Below are positions 51,124 to 61,074 of a stretch of 64,000 bases of DNA, one piece after another. The notes beneath the pieces were generated by a model that searched no databases, had not been told where the DNA came from, and worked only from the letters and a program-made list of their open reading frames with translations. The DNA is from Bryopsis sp. KO-2023. Taxonomy: Eukaryota > Chlorophyta > Ulvophyceae > Bryopsidales > Bryopsidaceae. The DNA is taken from positions 62,001-126,000 of the forward strand of contig BSYQ01000014.1 in NCBI GenBank assembly GCA_030272585.1, read 5' to 3'. Made by a program: the position numbers and the translations under genes. Within the stretch, counting starts at the first letter, position 1, and each line of letters starts with the position of its first letter.

Positions 51124-52143
51124 ATGGTTGAGTTTGGTGGAGGAGTCAAAGCACTGTTGGAGGAGATTAAAAAGAATGCTGGAGCGATCGAGGGAGTGTC
51201 GGAAAGGATCAACAAAATGCTGGAGGAGTACCTGAAGGAAGGAACCAGACTGGAAAGAATCCAAGAAAGAGATGAGCAGGAGGCCCTGGAAAAAATGGCA
51301 AAGCTGGAGGAGGAAAAAGAACAACTCAAGCAAAAGATCGGCGAGCTGGAAGAAGAAGGGGGATTTCAGGCGGAAAGAGATAGCTGGGAGGCTGAACGCA
51401 CTCGGTTGCTCGACGACCGGGCGAAATATTTGGCGGAAAATGAGGACCTCAGCGTAAAATTGGCGATGGCGGAAACTTCAGCGGACGCGGCGAAAAGAGA
51501 GGCGGAAAAGCTGCTGATGGAGGGGGCAGATGAGGAAATGCGCCACAAGCTCGACGGGGTCGAAGACAAGCTGCGGGAAGAGCAAATGCGGAACCAACAG
51601 CTCAAGGGCCAGGTAGACTTGTTGAAGAGTATGGTGGAGTCCATGTCGGGAAAACCAAGCGGAGAAGTGAAGCACGAAGAGGGGGAAAAACACACTTGCG
51701 TGTTTTGTCGCACCCCAAGCAGCAACTGTCAGCCGACCGGAGAAGACTGCCAACGGCACTGGGTGTGCTCGAATATCGGGTGTCGGGATCGGGTGTGGCT
51801 GAGTATCAGTCTGGAAGTCGATGAGGAAAAACGAGACTGGCGGAGAATGTGGGTACCAGCTGAAACAGGGCCACCAATGGTGCTACACTCGGAAACCTAC
51901 AAACTCTGCGCCTTGGGTTTCAAGTTGGGGTCGGATTATACTCGGGGAGTGTATTTAAAGGCCAAGCGGACCGTGGGCCCCCTGAGAAAATTCGAGGCAG
52001 CCGAAGACGATGCAGAACCAACGGACTACGATGGGGATTGGGTCGTCAATGAGCCAGGCGGAGACAGTGGACCAGAAGGAAAGAAAAGGAAACCTCCTGG
52101 AAGTTCAGGGGGATCCAGAAATGTGAAACTCAGAAAAGCCTGA
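51124..52143 (+). CDS. D2 ORF3
   Basis: 339 residues, nearly identical to D1 ORF3. One notable change: codon tac at 51898-51900 gives Tyr where D1 has Cys 259, the first Cys of the last CxxC pair, so the putative metal site is damaged here. A few other substitutions. Confidence 0.8.
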   Translation: MVEFGGGVKALLEEIKKNAGAIEGVSERINKMLEEYLKEGTRLERIQERDEQEALEKMAKLEEEKEQLKQKIGELEEEGGFQAERDSWEAERTRLLDDRAKYLAENEDLSVKLAMAETSADAAKREAEKLLMEGADEEMRHKLDGVEDKLREEQMRNQQLKGQVDLLKSMVESMSGKPSGEVKHEEGEKHTCVFCRTPSSNCQPTGEDCQRHWVCSNIGCRDRVWLSISLEVDEEKRDWRRMWVPAETGPPMVLHSETYKLCALGFKLGSDYTRGVYLKAKRTVGPLRKFEAAEDDAEPTDYDGDWVVNEPGGDSGPEGKKRKPPGSSGGSRNVKLRKA

Positions 52144-52657
52144 GTTGAATATAAAAAAAAAAAAAAAAAATATAGGATCAAGAGTGGAATATGATTTTCT
52201 GTTGGTAATTGGGTGTTTGAATTTTATTTTGTTTTTGGAAGAAAAAGGAAAAGAACAGTGAATGGATCAAGTGAGGGTAGAGGGAATTTCTGGAAAACAA
52301 TTAACATACTGAGTGTGTAAAAACACTTGTGAGAATTACAGTTTGACTAGAGCTGAGACTGTGTGATTTCCAGTGTGGGCTGTGAAGTCTATTGAACAGG
52401 GTTGGGTTTATGTGTGAACGGGCTGGGATGGGATGTCACAGCGGCAGAAGTAACCATAAGCAGAAACCAACATTCAGCTCAAGTCGCAATCGGGAAGTTG
52501 TTACGGAAAACGTCGGAGAATATTGCTTACAGCTATATCAGAGGTATTCTCAGAATAAGCGAGTTAAGTCACTTGGCAGTTCTGGTGAAGTCGTGCAATA
52601 CGAACTTAGTGTACAGAACATCGCTGGGTCAGCGATCTCTCTCTAAGGGGGGAGGAG
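52144..52657 (+). other. D2 3' untranslated region and polypurine tract
   Basis: As in D1 with a slightly longer A-run; polypurine tract AAGGGGGGAGGAG at 52645-52657. Confidence 0.75.
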
Positions 52658-53228
52658 TGAAACGGCTGACTTAGTAGGCGAAGATCTAGGCGGAAAACAG
52701 AGGTTACAGTCTGAGAGTTCCAGGTAGTCGCGGACTGACTGGAATGGGGTAGTTACGTGATGCTCAATGAGAGGCTGAAACGTAGTGAAAAGAGTTCGAA
52801 CCAGGTTCAGTATATTCAGTGTCAGGTCTCAGATGGCTGAGAGTTTGGGTAGAGAGTCGGGAGTCAGACTGGAAGGAGCTTCAGTCTGGGTCCTTAGTCT
52901 AGAGGTTATCAAGGGTTATAAAGGGTTAGTCGGAGCTCTGGCTAGAAGGGCTGAGCTGAGAAATGATAGAGACGTTTTGAGGAGAGCTAGATGATAGCTA
53001 GTATTTGTAAGGTTAGGAGATGGGCTGGGAGTTTTCTAGAAGCTCTGGGCTGAGAGTATAAAAGGCTGGGGATCGTTGTAAAGAACAAGCTTGTTGAAAT
53101 AAGATTCAGTTGTATACTCTCGTGTCTCAGACCTTTCTTACAGAACTTCTGGTCGTCTCCCAACGTGTGTGAAGAACGGTTTAAGTGGCGGCTGGAAGTA
53201 TTCAGCCTCAGGAAACAAATCCGTTTCA
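52658..53228 (+). repeat. D2 3' LTR
   Basis: 571 bp, same three D2-specific bases as the 5' LTR; followed by ccact and element C. Confidence 0.95.
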
Positions 53229-53233
53229 CCACT

Positions 53234-53348
53234 GCATGAGGCGACGTGGGAGCCAGAGGAGAACTTCACGAGTGCGGCTGACCTACTGGCCGACTTCATC
53301 GTCAAGGAGGCTCGTACGCGACGCACGCGTGGTCGTAACCGTACCTGA
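53234..53348 (+). pseudogene. pol: Element C Pol, part 4: end of chromodomain
   Basis: Resumes in frame after ccact with HEATWEPEENFTSAADLLADF, the C-terminal helix of the chromodomain begun at 36484, and a basic tail (TRRTRGRNRT). Stop at 53346-53348. Confidence 0.85.
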
Positions 53349-53666
53349 AGCAGCGATACCCGTACGAGGAGGGTGGAGACGGACTGAGTGCAAAGTCAGC
53401 TCGTCCCAGTGGATGGCCGGTATGGGACGGATCAAGTCCACTGCCACGAGTCTGACGAGGTGTCTCCAGCTCGTACGGACTGCCATGGACGGACGACACG
53501 TCAAGACGTACCGTGAGGTGACGTATGCGAAAGTAAGGGAATAAGAGCTGGGTAACCAGGGAGGTTATCCACCAGCAGTTACTATCTTGTATCAATCAGT
53601 ACCAGAGCGGAGAGCAAAAAGAACAAAGAGCTAAAAGCTATTCGGACCAGGATCACGACAGCGACA
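53349..53666 (+). other. Spacer between element C pol and ORF3
   Basis: 318 bp. A 43-codon ATG frame (53413-53544; MAGMGRIKSTATSLTRC...) exists, but nothing supports it as a gene. Otherwise non-coding, matching the pol-ORF3 spacers of B and D. Confidence 0.4.
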
Positions 53667-54431
53667 ATGGCGACTTTCCTGGAAATGGCCCAAAAGATGC
53701 AGACGGAAAAAGAGGAGTTGGAGCGCAGGTTGGCGGCGGAAACTACGAGGGCGGAATCGGCGGAGAAAAAGATCGCAGAATTGGAAGCCGAGTTGGAGAA
53801 GGTTAAAGCGGACAAGACGGTCGACGAGCTTAAAAGTGAGCTGGAAAAGGTCAAAGGAGAAAAAGATGTGGCCGAGTCGGAATTGGAAACGGTCAAGCGT
53901 CAGCTCGAGGGCGCAAAGAAGGAGGCGGAGCTGGCGAGCATGTTGCAACGCGGGGCGCTCGACAGGGAAAAAGTGGAGAAGGAATTACGACTGTCCGATG
54001 CGAAGGAAGCCCAAGACAGGTTCAAGTTGGTGGTCCAGGCTGCAGCCGAGGTGGATAATCAGCGTGTGGCCAGCATCCGGAACACCCTCGCTGAGGCTTG
54101 GACCAGCATCGACGTAACCCTCACCACAGGCACAAATGCCCTCTCGGTCGGACGACCCGCGCGGGAAGCTTCCGAGGTTGCGCCGACGGTTCCACCTTCC
54201 CAGCCATTACAACCTGGTGGCGACGTGACAAACGAGGGACCTCTTCTGTCACCAGCAGAACTCTCTGGCTCTACTCCGCGCATCCTTCCACCACCCGAGA
54301 CCACCACCAAGCCACGTCCAGTGACGCCAGCAACTCGTCCCGACACATGCGCCAGCAGTGAGGACGAGGAACCACCAGCGGAATTGGGACAGCCACTTCC
54401 AGTGACGTCTACACGGGGGAAGACGGTATAG
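53667..54431 (+). CDS. Element C ORF3: coiled-coil protein
   Basis: 254 residues. Residues about 1-130 are a strongly heptad-like Glu/Lys/Ala coiled coil (EEKIAELEAELEKVKADK style), followed by a Pro/Thr/Ser-rich tail with an acidic patch (SSEDEEPPAE). It lies after the chromodomain just as in B and D, so it is taken as the ORF3 of element C. The CxxC...CxxHxxC module is absent, either lost by truncation or never present. A start of some other Gag is possible. Confidence 0.65.
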   Translation: MATFLEMAQKMQTEKEELERRLAAETTRAESAEKKIAELEAELEKVKADKTVDELKSELEKVKGEKDVAESELETVKRQLEGAKKEAELASMLQRGALDREKVEKELRLSDAKEAQDRFKLVVQAAAEVDNQRVASIRNTLAEAWTSIDVTLTTGTNALSVGRPAREASEVAPTVPPSQPLQPGGDVTNEGPLLSPAELSGSTPRILPPPETTTKPRPVTPATRPDTCASSEDEEPPAELGQPLPVTSTRGKTV

Positions 54432-54454
54432 GAAAGAATATTATACGAGAACAA

Positions 54455-54530
54455 CCTGGTCCAAGGCCTAACGTCTTAAGACTAGACAATCGTTGACCCG
54501 GGTTTGAATCCCGTCAACGGTCCCAATCGT
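54455..54530 (+). other. tRNA-like (SINE-like) sequence
   Basis: B-box-like GGGTTTGAATCC inside a hairpin (GTTGAC / GTCAAC arms), ending GGTCCCA. The 5' acceptor strand is not found and no complete cloverleaf forms, so a tRNA-derived repeat is more likely than a gene. Confidence 0.35.
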
Positions 54531-55352
54531 GACTGGCTGTAACTCCCTCACATGTGACCCCAGACTACACGGTCTGGATACAGTCACTCACATCACACTT
54601 CACACTGTAACATTGTTCCGGTCACATCACTGATCAGACGGCTACCTAACCGCTCTAACCTCTGTAACCACTATCGCCCACTGGTTCGCTAGTGCGACCG
54701 TTACTATCCTCTTGCCTGAGAGGTCCGGGAATCATATCCCACCTCTCGCTTTATAGAACTGTCACAAGGGAGGAGTCGTCCAAAGCATTGACAACTGGGG
54801 CATGAAGTTCCCTAGAGTTTTCTTATCATCACTTCAAGTTTTATTTACCCGAGAGGTAGTTTGGGGATGTGCGGGGGGGAAAGATGACAAATAGGTACAT
54901 ATATAAATGATCTGGCTTTGCTCAAACCTGTAATGTTTCAAGAGGAGAACACGGGAGGAGGCTCGATGGATGTGAGCTGAACTTTTATGAGATTCTAAAA
55001 TTCCTTTCACTGTGTCCAACACCCCATTTTGTACGATCAGATGACCTGTCTTGATAGTTCCACCCAATGCCACATCCTTAATGCCCAATGCCCGGCCCCA
55101 CATCTGACTTATCACATCATAACGCCCCCAGACGTACGTATCAGTCTTTCTCAACCCTGTTGATCTGACACATCGATGTCGATTTCGCATCACTTGACGT
55201 CCATTGTACGCGCGTTCTTCCTCAACTTCCACATAAAAGGGGCCCAATCGACCTTGAGTGCATCAGCCCTGGCAGCAGTAAGCGTTGTGAACTTTCCTAC
55301 CTGAAACAGATACTCAGATACTCTTTTTGAGTCTTTCGAGTCTTTTGCGACG
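54531..55352. other. Intergenic region between element C and the first host gene
   Basis: No coding region I can support. A minus-strand frame of 137 codons (54834-55247) has no family features. No copy of a C LTR was found here. The last 40 bp are T-rich with repeated gagtctttt before the next ATG. Confidence 0.4.
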
Positions 55353-55806
55353 ATGGCGAAGGGAACGAATGCTGTCCTGATTTCGGTTTTCCTTGTGCTG
55401 CTCGTGTGTGCGGCGGCGCCCGTGTCTGCCGGCAAGAAAGGAGGTGAGGGTTTACAAGCGCTTCATTCTTTCCGGGAATCCCTCCGCTGCTGTGCTGACA
55501 GACATCCTGTTCTCGAACGAACTCGGTGGAATGGAATGGACTAACTCTGGCTGCTAACGCCTGTGCTGCTTGGCTTCACCAGGATACGATCCCGTGGTTT
55601 CCGTTGCACACACCAAAAGGATTTACGTGGCGCCAGTCACGACCAAGAAGGGCGTCGTAATTGTGTCTCCCCCACCTCCTCCTCCTAAGAAGGTAGCCAC
55701 AAATATCCACAAGTGCAGCAACGTGGTTTGAACGCTGATCGCGGAATTTTCATGAATTTTGCTCCTGTGATTGCAGGTCGTGGTGGTGGTCGGAAAGAAG
55801 GGTTGA
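55353..55806 (+). CDS. Small secreted protein gene, three exons
   Basis: Exons inferred at 55353-55443, 55583-55692 and 55777-55806, with GT-AG introns 55444-55582 and 55693-55776. This gives 76 residues. The N-terminus is a signal peptide (MAKGTNAVLISVFLVLLV, cleavage near VSA-GK). The mature part is short and basic, with a run of six Pro, KK and a Val cluster (VVVVVGKKG). No known domain. Both introns keep the frame and remove in-frame stops, which supports the model; it resembles small wall-associated or secreted peptides but cannot be named. Confidence 0.55.
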
Positions 55807-57357
55807 TGAGGCCGCCGCAGGTTTGTAGGTTTGTTGGCAGAGCCCTGTTTGGTTTCATTATCAATTTGACGTTGTTTGATCGGAGAGGGGACTGGCGAAA
55901 AGGAGGGGTGGTTCACTTCGTCGTTGTGTGTCGTACTAGGGAGGGAGTTCCATCGCCCACTGTTGCTACCCCAGCAAGGTCGGGAGTTTTGAACAAGAGT
56001 GTGATCTTTTTTAAGCAGATGTTTTTGATAGATGCCAAGCGGCATCTTCGCATGTAGTTATGTTTGTTTGTTTTGTTTGTTTGTTTGATGGATATTTGGC
56101 AGATGAGTTTTAAACCACAGCTCCAACTCGTTAAGAAGTTTTTTGGGTTTCCATCGGGTTCTCTTTGATTCGCTCAGTGCGGATTTTTTTTCGTTCCATT
56201 GTGATTTCCTACCGAGCGACGTTGGAACAGACGCTGATTTTGTGATTTTATTGAACTTCTTTTTGACTGATTTGTAAGACAATGGGTTGATTCTGTTCAG
56301 TGTGAAGACTGAGGCTTTTTACAGATATATTCGAAAAACCAAGTGATTCTTTGTCCAAAAACGGATACTTTGTGGAGCAGTGAACAGTTTGCCGTGTCTA
56401 GGACGGGGGTTTGGCTGATAAAAAGAGTTGACTTCCTTATAATGAAGGGGAAAAGCGTGATTTGAAAACTCGGGGGCTGAGAGAAACGTCTTGGTGGAAA
56501 CAATCCAACAGAAAAGAAAGCAAAAAAAGAACGGTGGCTGAAAATATAATTCAACAAGGCACCGACCGCAGCAGGTACACAAAGGTAAACCCAACTTGCT
56601 TCCCATCTCAACACCAAGGCATACAGAGTTGCCCCCCACGTCATCAATTACTTTCACAAAAAAAGCAATTCAGAGTTAAAAAAAAAGCTCAATGGTCAGG
56701 TGTGAAAAGAGGATCCAGCTCGGGACTGCTGGGGTGCACCCCAGCAGACCACGTGGTCTATCAATTCAGTTTGATTACATTTGAAGTAGAACCAAAACAA
56801 CAAGAGGCCATCACCCCCATGGAATACACAAATTCAGAGTGTTGAAAGAACCCAACCCACATATGACTAATAACAAGGAATAATTTGCTACAGACAACTC
56901 TCTTCAGAATAATAATCGTTCATTATTTGCCAATCACATATCGAATGGCATCTCTGCACTCCGCGTATGCCTTGTTTCCACTCCTATCCAACAGAAAGCA
57001 TCCAGAGGGCTCTTGTGGTTTTGACTGTTTGTGAATCAACATTTCAGATTGCTGTGCAAACATGGGTTGAATATTATATTATTATTATTACTATTATATA
57101 TATATATTAGTATTATTATTTCTTCAGAAGTTTGTATTGGTTTGGTTTTTCTTGCACTTCATGTCTGTGTTCTTCTGGCACTCACTTCTGGTGAGCGGTG
57201 AGGCCTCCTTTTTTTTCTGTTTTTTGTAATTCGACCAATCAATTAATAAATTGTAAGTCGTAGCGTGATGGCCCATGATACGCAAAATCGGTCCCCATCA
57301 ATCTTTCGTGCCACTGGGGCATTCCTTGCTGGTCCACTTTTTCGAAGTCGAATCGAC
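55807..57357. other. Intergenic region
   Basis: About 1.5 kb with no supported gene. AT-rich microsatellite (ATT/TA repeats) at about 57067-57120. The remaining frames are low-complexity. Confidence 0.5.
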
Positions 57358-57365
57358 TATAAAAT
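57358..57365 (+). promoter_or_regulatory. TATA box of the Cys-repeat gene
   Basis: TATAAAAT between two TCGACT copies, 180 bp before the ATG at 57545. A likely 5' UTR intron (57439-57535, gtaagc...tgcag) lies between them. Confidence 0.55.
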
Positions 57366-57544
57366 CGACTCTGGGAAGGAAAGAATCAAACAAACAAACA
57401 AACACTATCCGACATCCGCACAGAGCACACATCCTTCGGTAAGCTTTGCGTTACTTTTGGCGGACCTTGCTCGGTGGAAAGGGAGTAGTGGTGAATCACG
57501 GGGAAACAAATAATTCACGGCTGGCGTTGTTGCAGGTTTTCAAG

Positions 57545-58866
57545 ATGGCGCGCACCCATGCAAGGAATTCGATCGCGATCGTGGTGGCGGCTGTGCTGTG
57601 CAGACTGGCGATCGCGGGCCGCCAGGAATGCTGGGGCAAGAGCGCGGAACCCGTTTGCCAGGGCTGTTTCAATTCCGAAGTCGTGCCGTCATGGCTGAAG
57701 GGCGCCGAGTGCCCAAGCTGCGCCGACACCAGCGCTCCCGACATCTGCGTGGACTGCTTGGCGGGGCCCATCACCGACTGGGTCAAGCGAAAGAACTGCA
57801 AGGTGAGCAAACGAATCGATTTCCACTGGACACGAGTGGCTGCGAGGATTGTCGATTTGCATGCGTTTTGCGATCGTGGTTCTGACCGTCACGGTGGCGT
57901 TTTTCTTGTCGATCGCAGAGATGTGCTAATGGACCAAATCCAGAGAGGTGCGTCGAGTGCTTGGCTTCTACCATCAACGACAAGGTCAAGGAAAACGTCT
58001 GCACTCAGTGCGCGGCTTCCAGCAACCCCGAGAAATGCGACGAATGCCTGGCTTCCTCGATCGACGACGATGTAAGCAGATCGAGGGAACTCGCCATCAC
58101 TGCAATATCGCCAGTCTTTTGCCCCCCCCCCCCCCCCCTTTGGCTTGGCCTTGGCCTTGATGTTGTTTGGCCTTATTTTGTTCAGATTCTGAAGCCGAAG
58201 TGCCCGGTCTGTGCCAACTCCCAAAATCCGCTTCCCTGCATGGAGTGCTACACCGAAGCTGCCGACAACGAGGTCAAGGCAGAGATTTGCCCCAAGTGCG
58301 CCGGCTCCAACAACCCATACAAATGCAACGAGTGCTTGGCGTCCACCATCGACGACTCCCTCAGGCCGGGATGTGTGCATTGCGCAAACACGTGGGACGC
58401 CGAAGCGTGCATCAACTGTCTGACAATGTCGATCGACAAAAACATCAAGGCCTCCACTTGCCACGCGTGTGCCAACACCCCCAACCCTGAGAAGTGCGTC
58501 TTCTGTCTGACGGAAAGCATGGAAAATGACGTCAAGAGGCAGAGCTGCTTGCACTGCTCCCACACCTCCGATCCAGATTTCTGTCAAGAGTGTATGACGT
58601 TCGGAATCGATAAATGGACCAAGGAGACGCTCTGCCCGTCATGCACCAATGCCAAAGACAGAGACAGCTGCGGGCTGTGCATTTCGGAGTCGCTCAGCGC
58701 CGATCTGAAGTGGAAGTGCATCGATTGCGCCAATTCTCCCAACCCCAAGGCGTGCAACCGGTGCTTGACCAATTCTCTGATGAGCGAACAAGAAAGGAAA
58801 GACAACTGCGTCGGTTACGCTTCGAATGGGCTCCCTGCCAAAAACGAGGAAATTCCTGTGGCTTGA
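57545..58866 (+). CDS. Secreted protein of eleven CxxC-x8-CxxC repeats
   Basis: Exons inferred at 57545-57802, 57919-58071 and 58186-58866, with GT-AG introns, both phase 0; 363 residues. Signal peptide (IAIVVAAVLCRLAIAG). The rest is about eleven tandem repeats of 28-31 residues with the pattern C-x2-C-A-N-x-x-N-P-x-x-C-x2-C-L-x-S-x-I-D, for example CAASSNPEKCDECLASSIDD. Two CxxC pairs per repeat, 8 residues apart, suggest either disulfide-linked small domains outside the cell or metal knuckles; the signal peptide favours disulfides. Each intron falls between repeats, as expected from repeat duplication. Intron 2 has a long C-run. Family not recognised. Confidence 0.8.
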
Positions 58867-60386
58867 AGCGGATCCCCACGAGGGTGGGGGATAACCAAGG
58901 ATGATTTCATGGAAAACTTTGCAGTAGCAGTTTTTCATTGACAACCACAGAATCATACCTCAATTCTGCAATCAGTTTTTTTTTCTCTTTCTTTTATTAT
59001 TATTTAATCTTGCGCATGGTGACTTTTTAATTGTTTTTTCTTTCCATTGTTTTTTTTTCTTTACTTTTTTTTTATACTTTTCGGTGCCTATACTCGTGGG
59101 TCGACTTTTTCAGCGGAGGTCGGTCTGCGCGTCTGGGAGAAACTGTTGAGAAACTGTTGAAAGTTAATAGCTAGGAACAGAAAGCAATTGAAAGAAAGAT
59201 TTGGGGGAAACATCCATGTGGCTTGATTTTTAAGGAAGCCACTCATTTCAATGGGAATCGAACCAAAACAGTCGTTTATGTGCTGCTGTGAAAAATTTCA
59301 AGATTCTCTTCATTTTGGGCTGTCATTTTTTTTTTCTTTTTCAAGGGTGGTGAGACGATTGAACAGGATTTCAAGCTTGCTTTTTTTTGCAGCGCTGGAA
59401 TTGGCAAGGGGCCTGTTCTTTGACGTTTCCCTCCCATTTTCTTTGGGAGTGTGGTTTTTTGCTCTCGTTTTGTTTGTGATTTTGAAATCTTTGGGTTTCA
59501 ATCTGAAGTTGGTTGTGCGGATGCTTTTTGCATCTGTCAAATTTTGGGGACTGTTATGTAGATAGTGTTTGTAAAAATTGCTCTGGTTCCTCAAAACATG
59601 TTTTGGGTTAGAAAATCTGTTTTTTTTTTAACAAATACTTTGACCAGCAATTATCCATTCTTGTTGGCATAATTATCTCATTGTTTGGATTTTTGGATAT
59701 TTTTTTAGTCCTGAGTATAATTCAAGACATGGAAATGTCCTACAAACCTCGTGGACTGTCAAAAGAGAACTGCCTGTCATCGTGTGAACCTCTAACCTGA
59801 AATCATTTTTTCTGGGGGCCACCAAAGATTTACCACCAAAGATTTCCTGCACTCAATTTTGTTTGTAGGCAGTTGATTTTTATTTTCATTTTCATTTGCC
59901 TGTTCCTGCTTTGACATATGAAGAAGAACACATATCTCTTGTTGCTACCATGAGGAAAGGGATGCAAAAAACAAGAGAGTGATTAAGCTGCCTATCTTGG
60001 GAACCCCCCCCCCAAAAAAAAAAAAAAGAAACACCTTTATTTTATTTTTAAAGGTAAAAATAGCAACACACGTTTTCTGACCCTGTCCTCCTGGAGAAAG
60101 ACAGCGTAGACGGCGTAGCGGTTTGCCGCAACCGCTCAATGCAGAGGATCAGGATTTGGCAAATCGGCCATGCCACAACGTGGAGTCCTCCGATAATACG
60201 ACGATTCGATTTAACTTTGTCTCAGGCGTAATGGCAAAATATTCTTGATTTCGACTTAAATGCAACATCAGGTTGGTTTTTAACGCGCGCGCCGGCCTCC
60301 TCTTTTTGTGTTTCTGTCTTTGCGCGCGCACTGGTGCACTTGTTTCTTGGGAGTTTAATACTGACTGAAGAGGCGAAGGAAAAGAA
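58867..60386. other. Intergenic region
   Basis: About 1.5 kb, strongly T-rich on the plus strand, with homopolymer runs. A hydrophobic 104-codon frame (59251-59565) reflects T-richness and is not called. Alternating GC (gcgcgcgcc) lies near 60283. Confidence 0.5.
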
Positions 60387-61074
60387 ATGGAGGACGCACA
60401 AAACCTCATCGACAGTCTGTGCAGGCGCTTGCGCGAGATGCGCAATGCTTTGCGGACGCAGCGACCGACGACGATGGGTTTATTTGACATCACCCAGTTT
60501 GCTGTAAGCGCCTGCGTTTTGCTCGTTGCTTTTCTTGTTTATTTCAATCGACTTTCTTTAACCGTTCGCTTGAATTCTATTCTCCAGGATCGGATTGATA
60601 GGATCATTCTGAACCTGGAACGCGCGGAGGAAGAACGTGAGGCAGCGGCGGCGGCGGGTGAAAGACGGGGAGTTGATGAAGTGAATGAAAACCGGGAGGA
60701 CAACACTCAGCATCAGCGAAGGGGTGTGGTTCGCAGGAGGGAGGAGGTTCTCGATGAAGCCGGCGCCGATGGTGGTGATGATGCTCAGATGATGACGAGA
60801 ATGAGAAAGAAGATGAGGAGGACGATGAAAAAAACGTTGAGGACTATGCGTTGAGGTACCTCAACACCGGTGTTTATCCTGGTGTTATTTCTATCCGCTT
60901 CCTGTTCTTTGTTTATTTTCGAGGTGATGGGATTACGTCACCAAGCCGGTTTGTGTTTTTTTCAACAGGTCGTCGAAGTTCATAAGATCTATGACTGCCA
61001 CCCCAAGGAAAGAGGAGGAGGGACCAAGCAGGGCTTCAGAAATGATGAGTGTGGTGAAAGCAGTTTTATCTTGA
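60387..61074 (+). CDS. Hypothetical protein gene with an optional in-frame intron
   Basis: ATG 60387. Exon 1 (60387-60503) and exon 2 (from 60588) flank an 84-bp GT-AG interval that is free of stops and a multiple of three. Spliced, residues 1-39 join DRIDRIILNLERAEEERE, a helical charged region. Unspliced, it adds a hydrophobic segment (VSACVLLVAFLVYF). After about 60785 the -1 frame carries a continuous acidic tract (DDDENEKEDEEDDEKNVEDYALR) that fits the preceding acidic region better than the basic end of the original frame (stop 60852-60854). It could splice at 60855 to 60969 and end at 61074. One base may be missing here. No family recognised. Confidence 0.45.

Larger units (their letters stand above)
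36485..53228 (+). mobile_element. Element D, copy 2 (D2), inserted in C and interrupted by E
   Basis: 571-bp LTRs at 36485-37055 and 52658-53228 that look identical to each other, with target duplication ccact (36480-36484, 53229-53233). Internal region as in D1 but split in ORF c by element E (37676-46162). D2 LTRs share three bases that differ from D1, so D1 and D2 came from slightly different source copies. Confidence 0.95.
23610..54431 (+). mobile_element. Element C: chromovirus split by a hAT-like element, D1 and D2
   Basis: Coding pieces in order: gag C-terminus 23610-23963; pol 23964-25029, 25503-27441, 35675-36484 and 53234-53348; ORF3 53667-54431. The breaks are a 465-bp TIR element (duplication ctcaacat), D1 (cccac) and D2 (ccact). 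Removing each insertion with one duplication copy restores the local reading frame. Apart from the insertions, pol carries one frame break near 26263 and gag is truncated at the 5' side. No LTR pair was found, so both ends are approximate. Confidence 0.85.

Noticed and set aside
54834..55247. Minus-strand 137-codon gene
   Set aside because: No family features, no intron or promoter evidence.
59251..59565. Hydrophobic 104-codon membrane protein
   Set aside because: Hydrophobicity comes from T-rich DNA; no other support.
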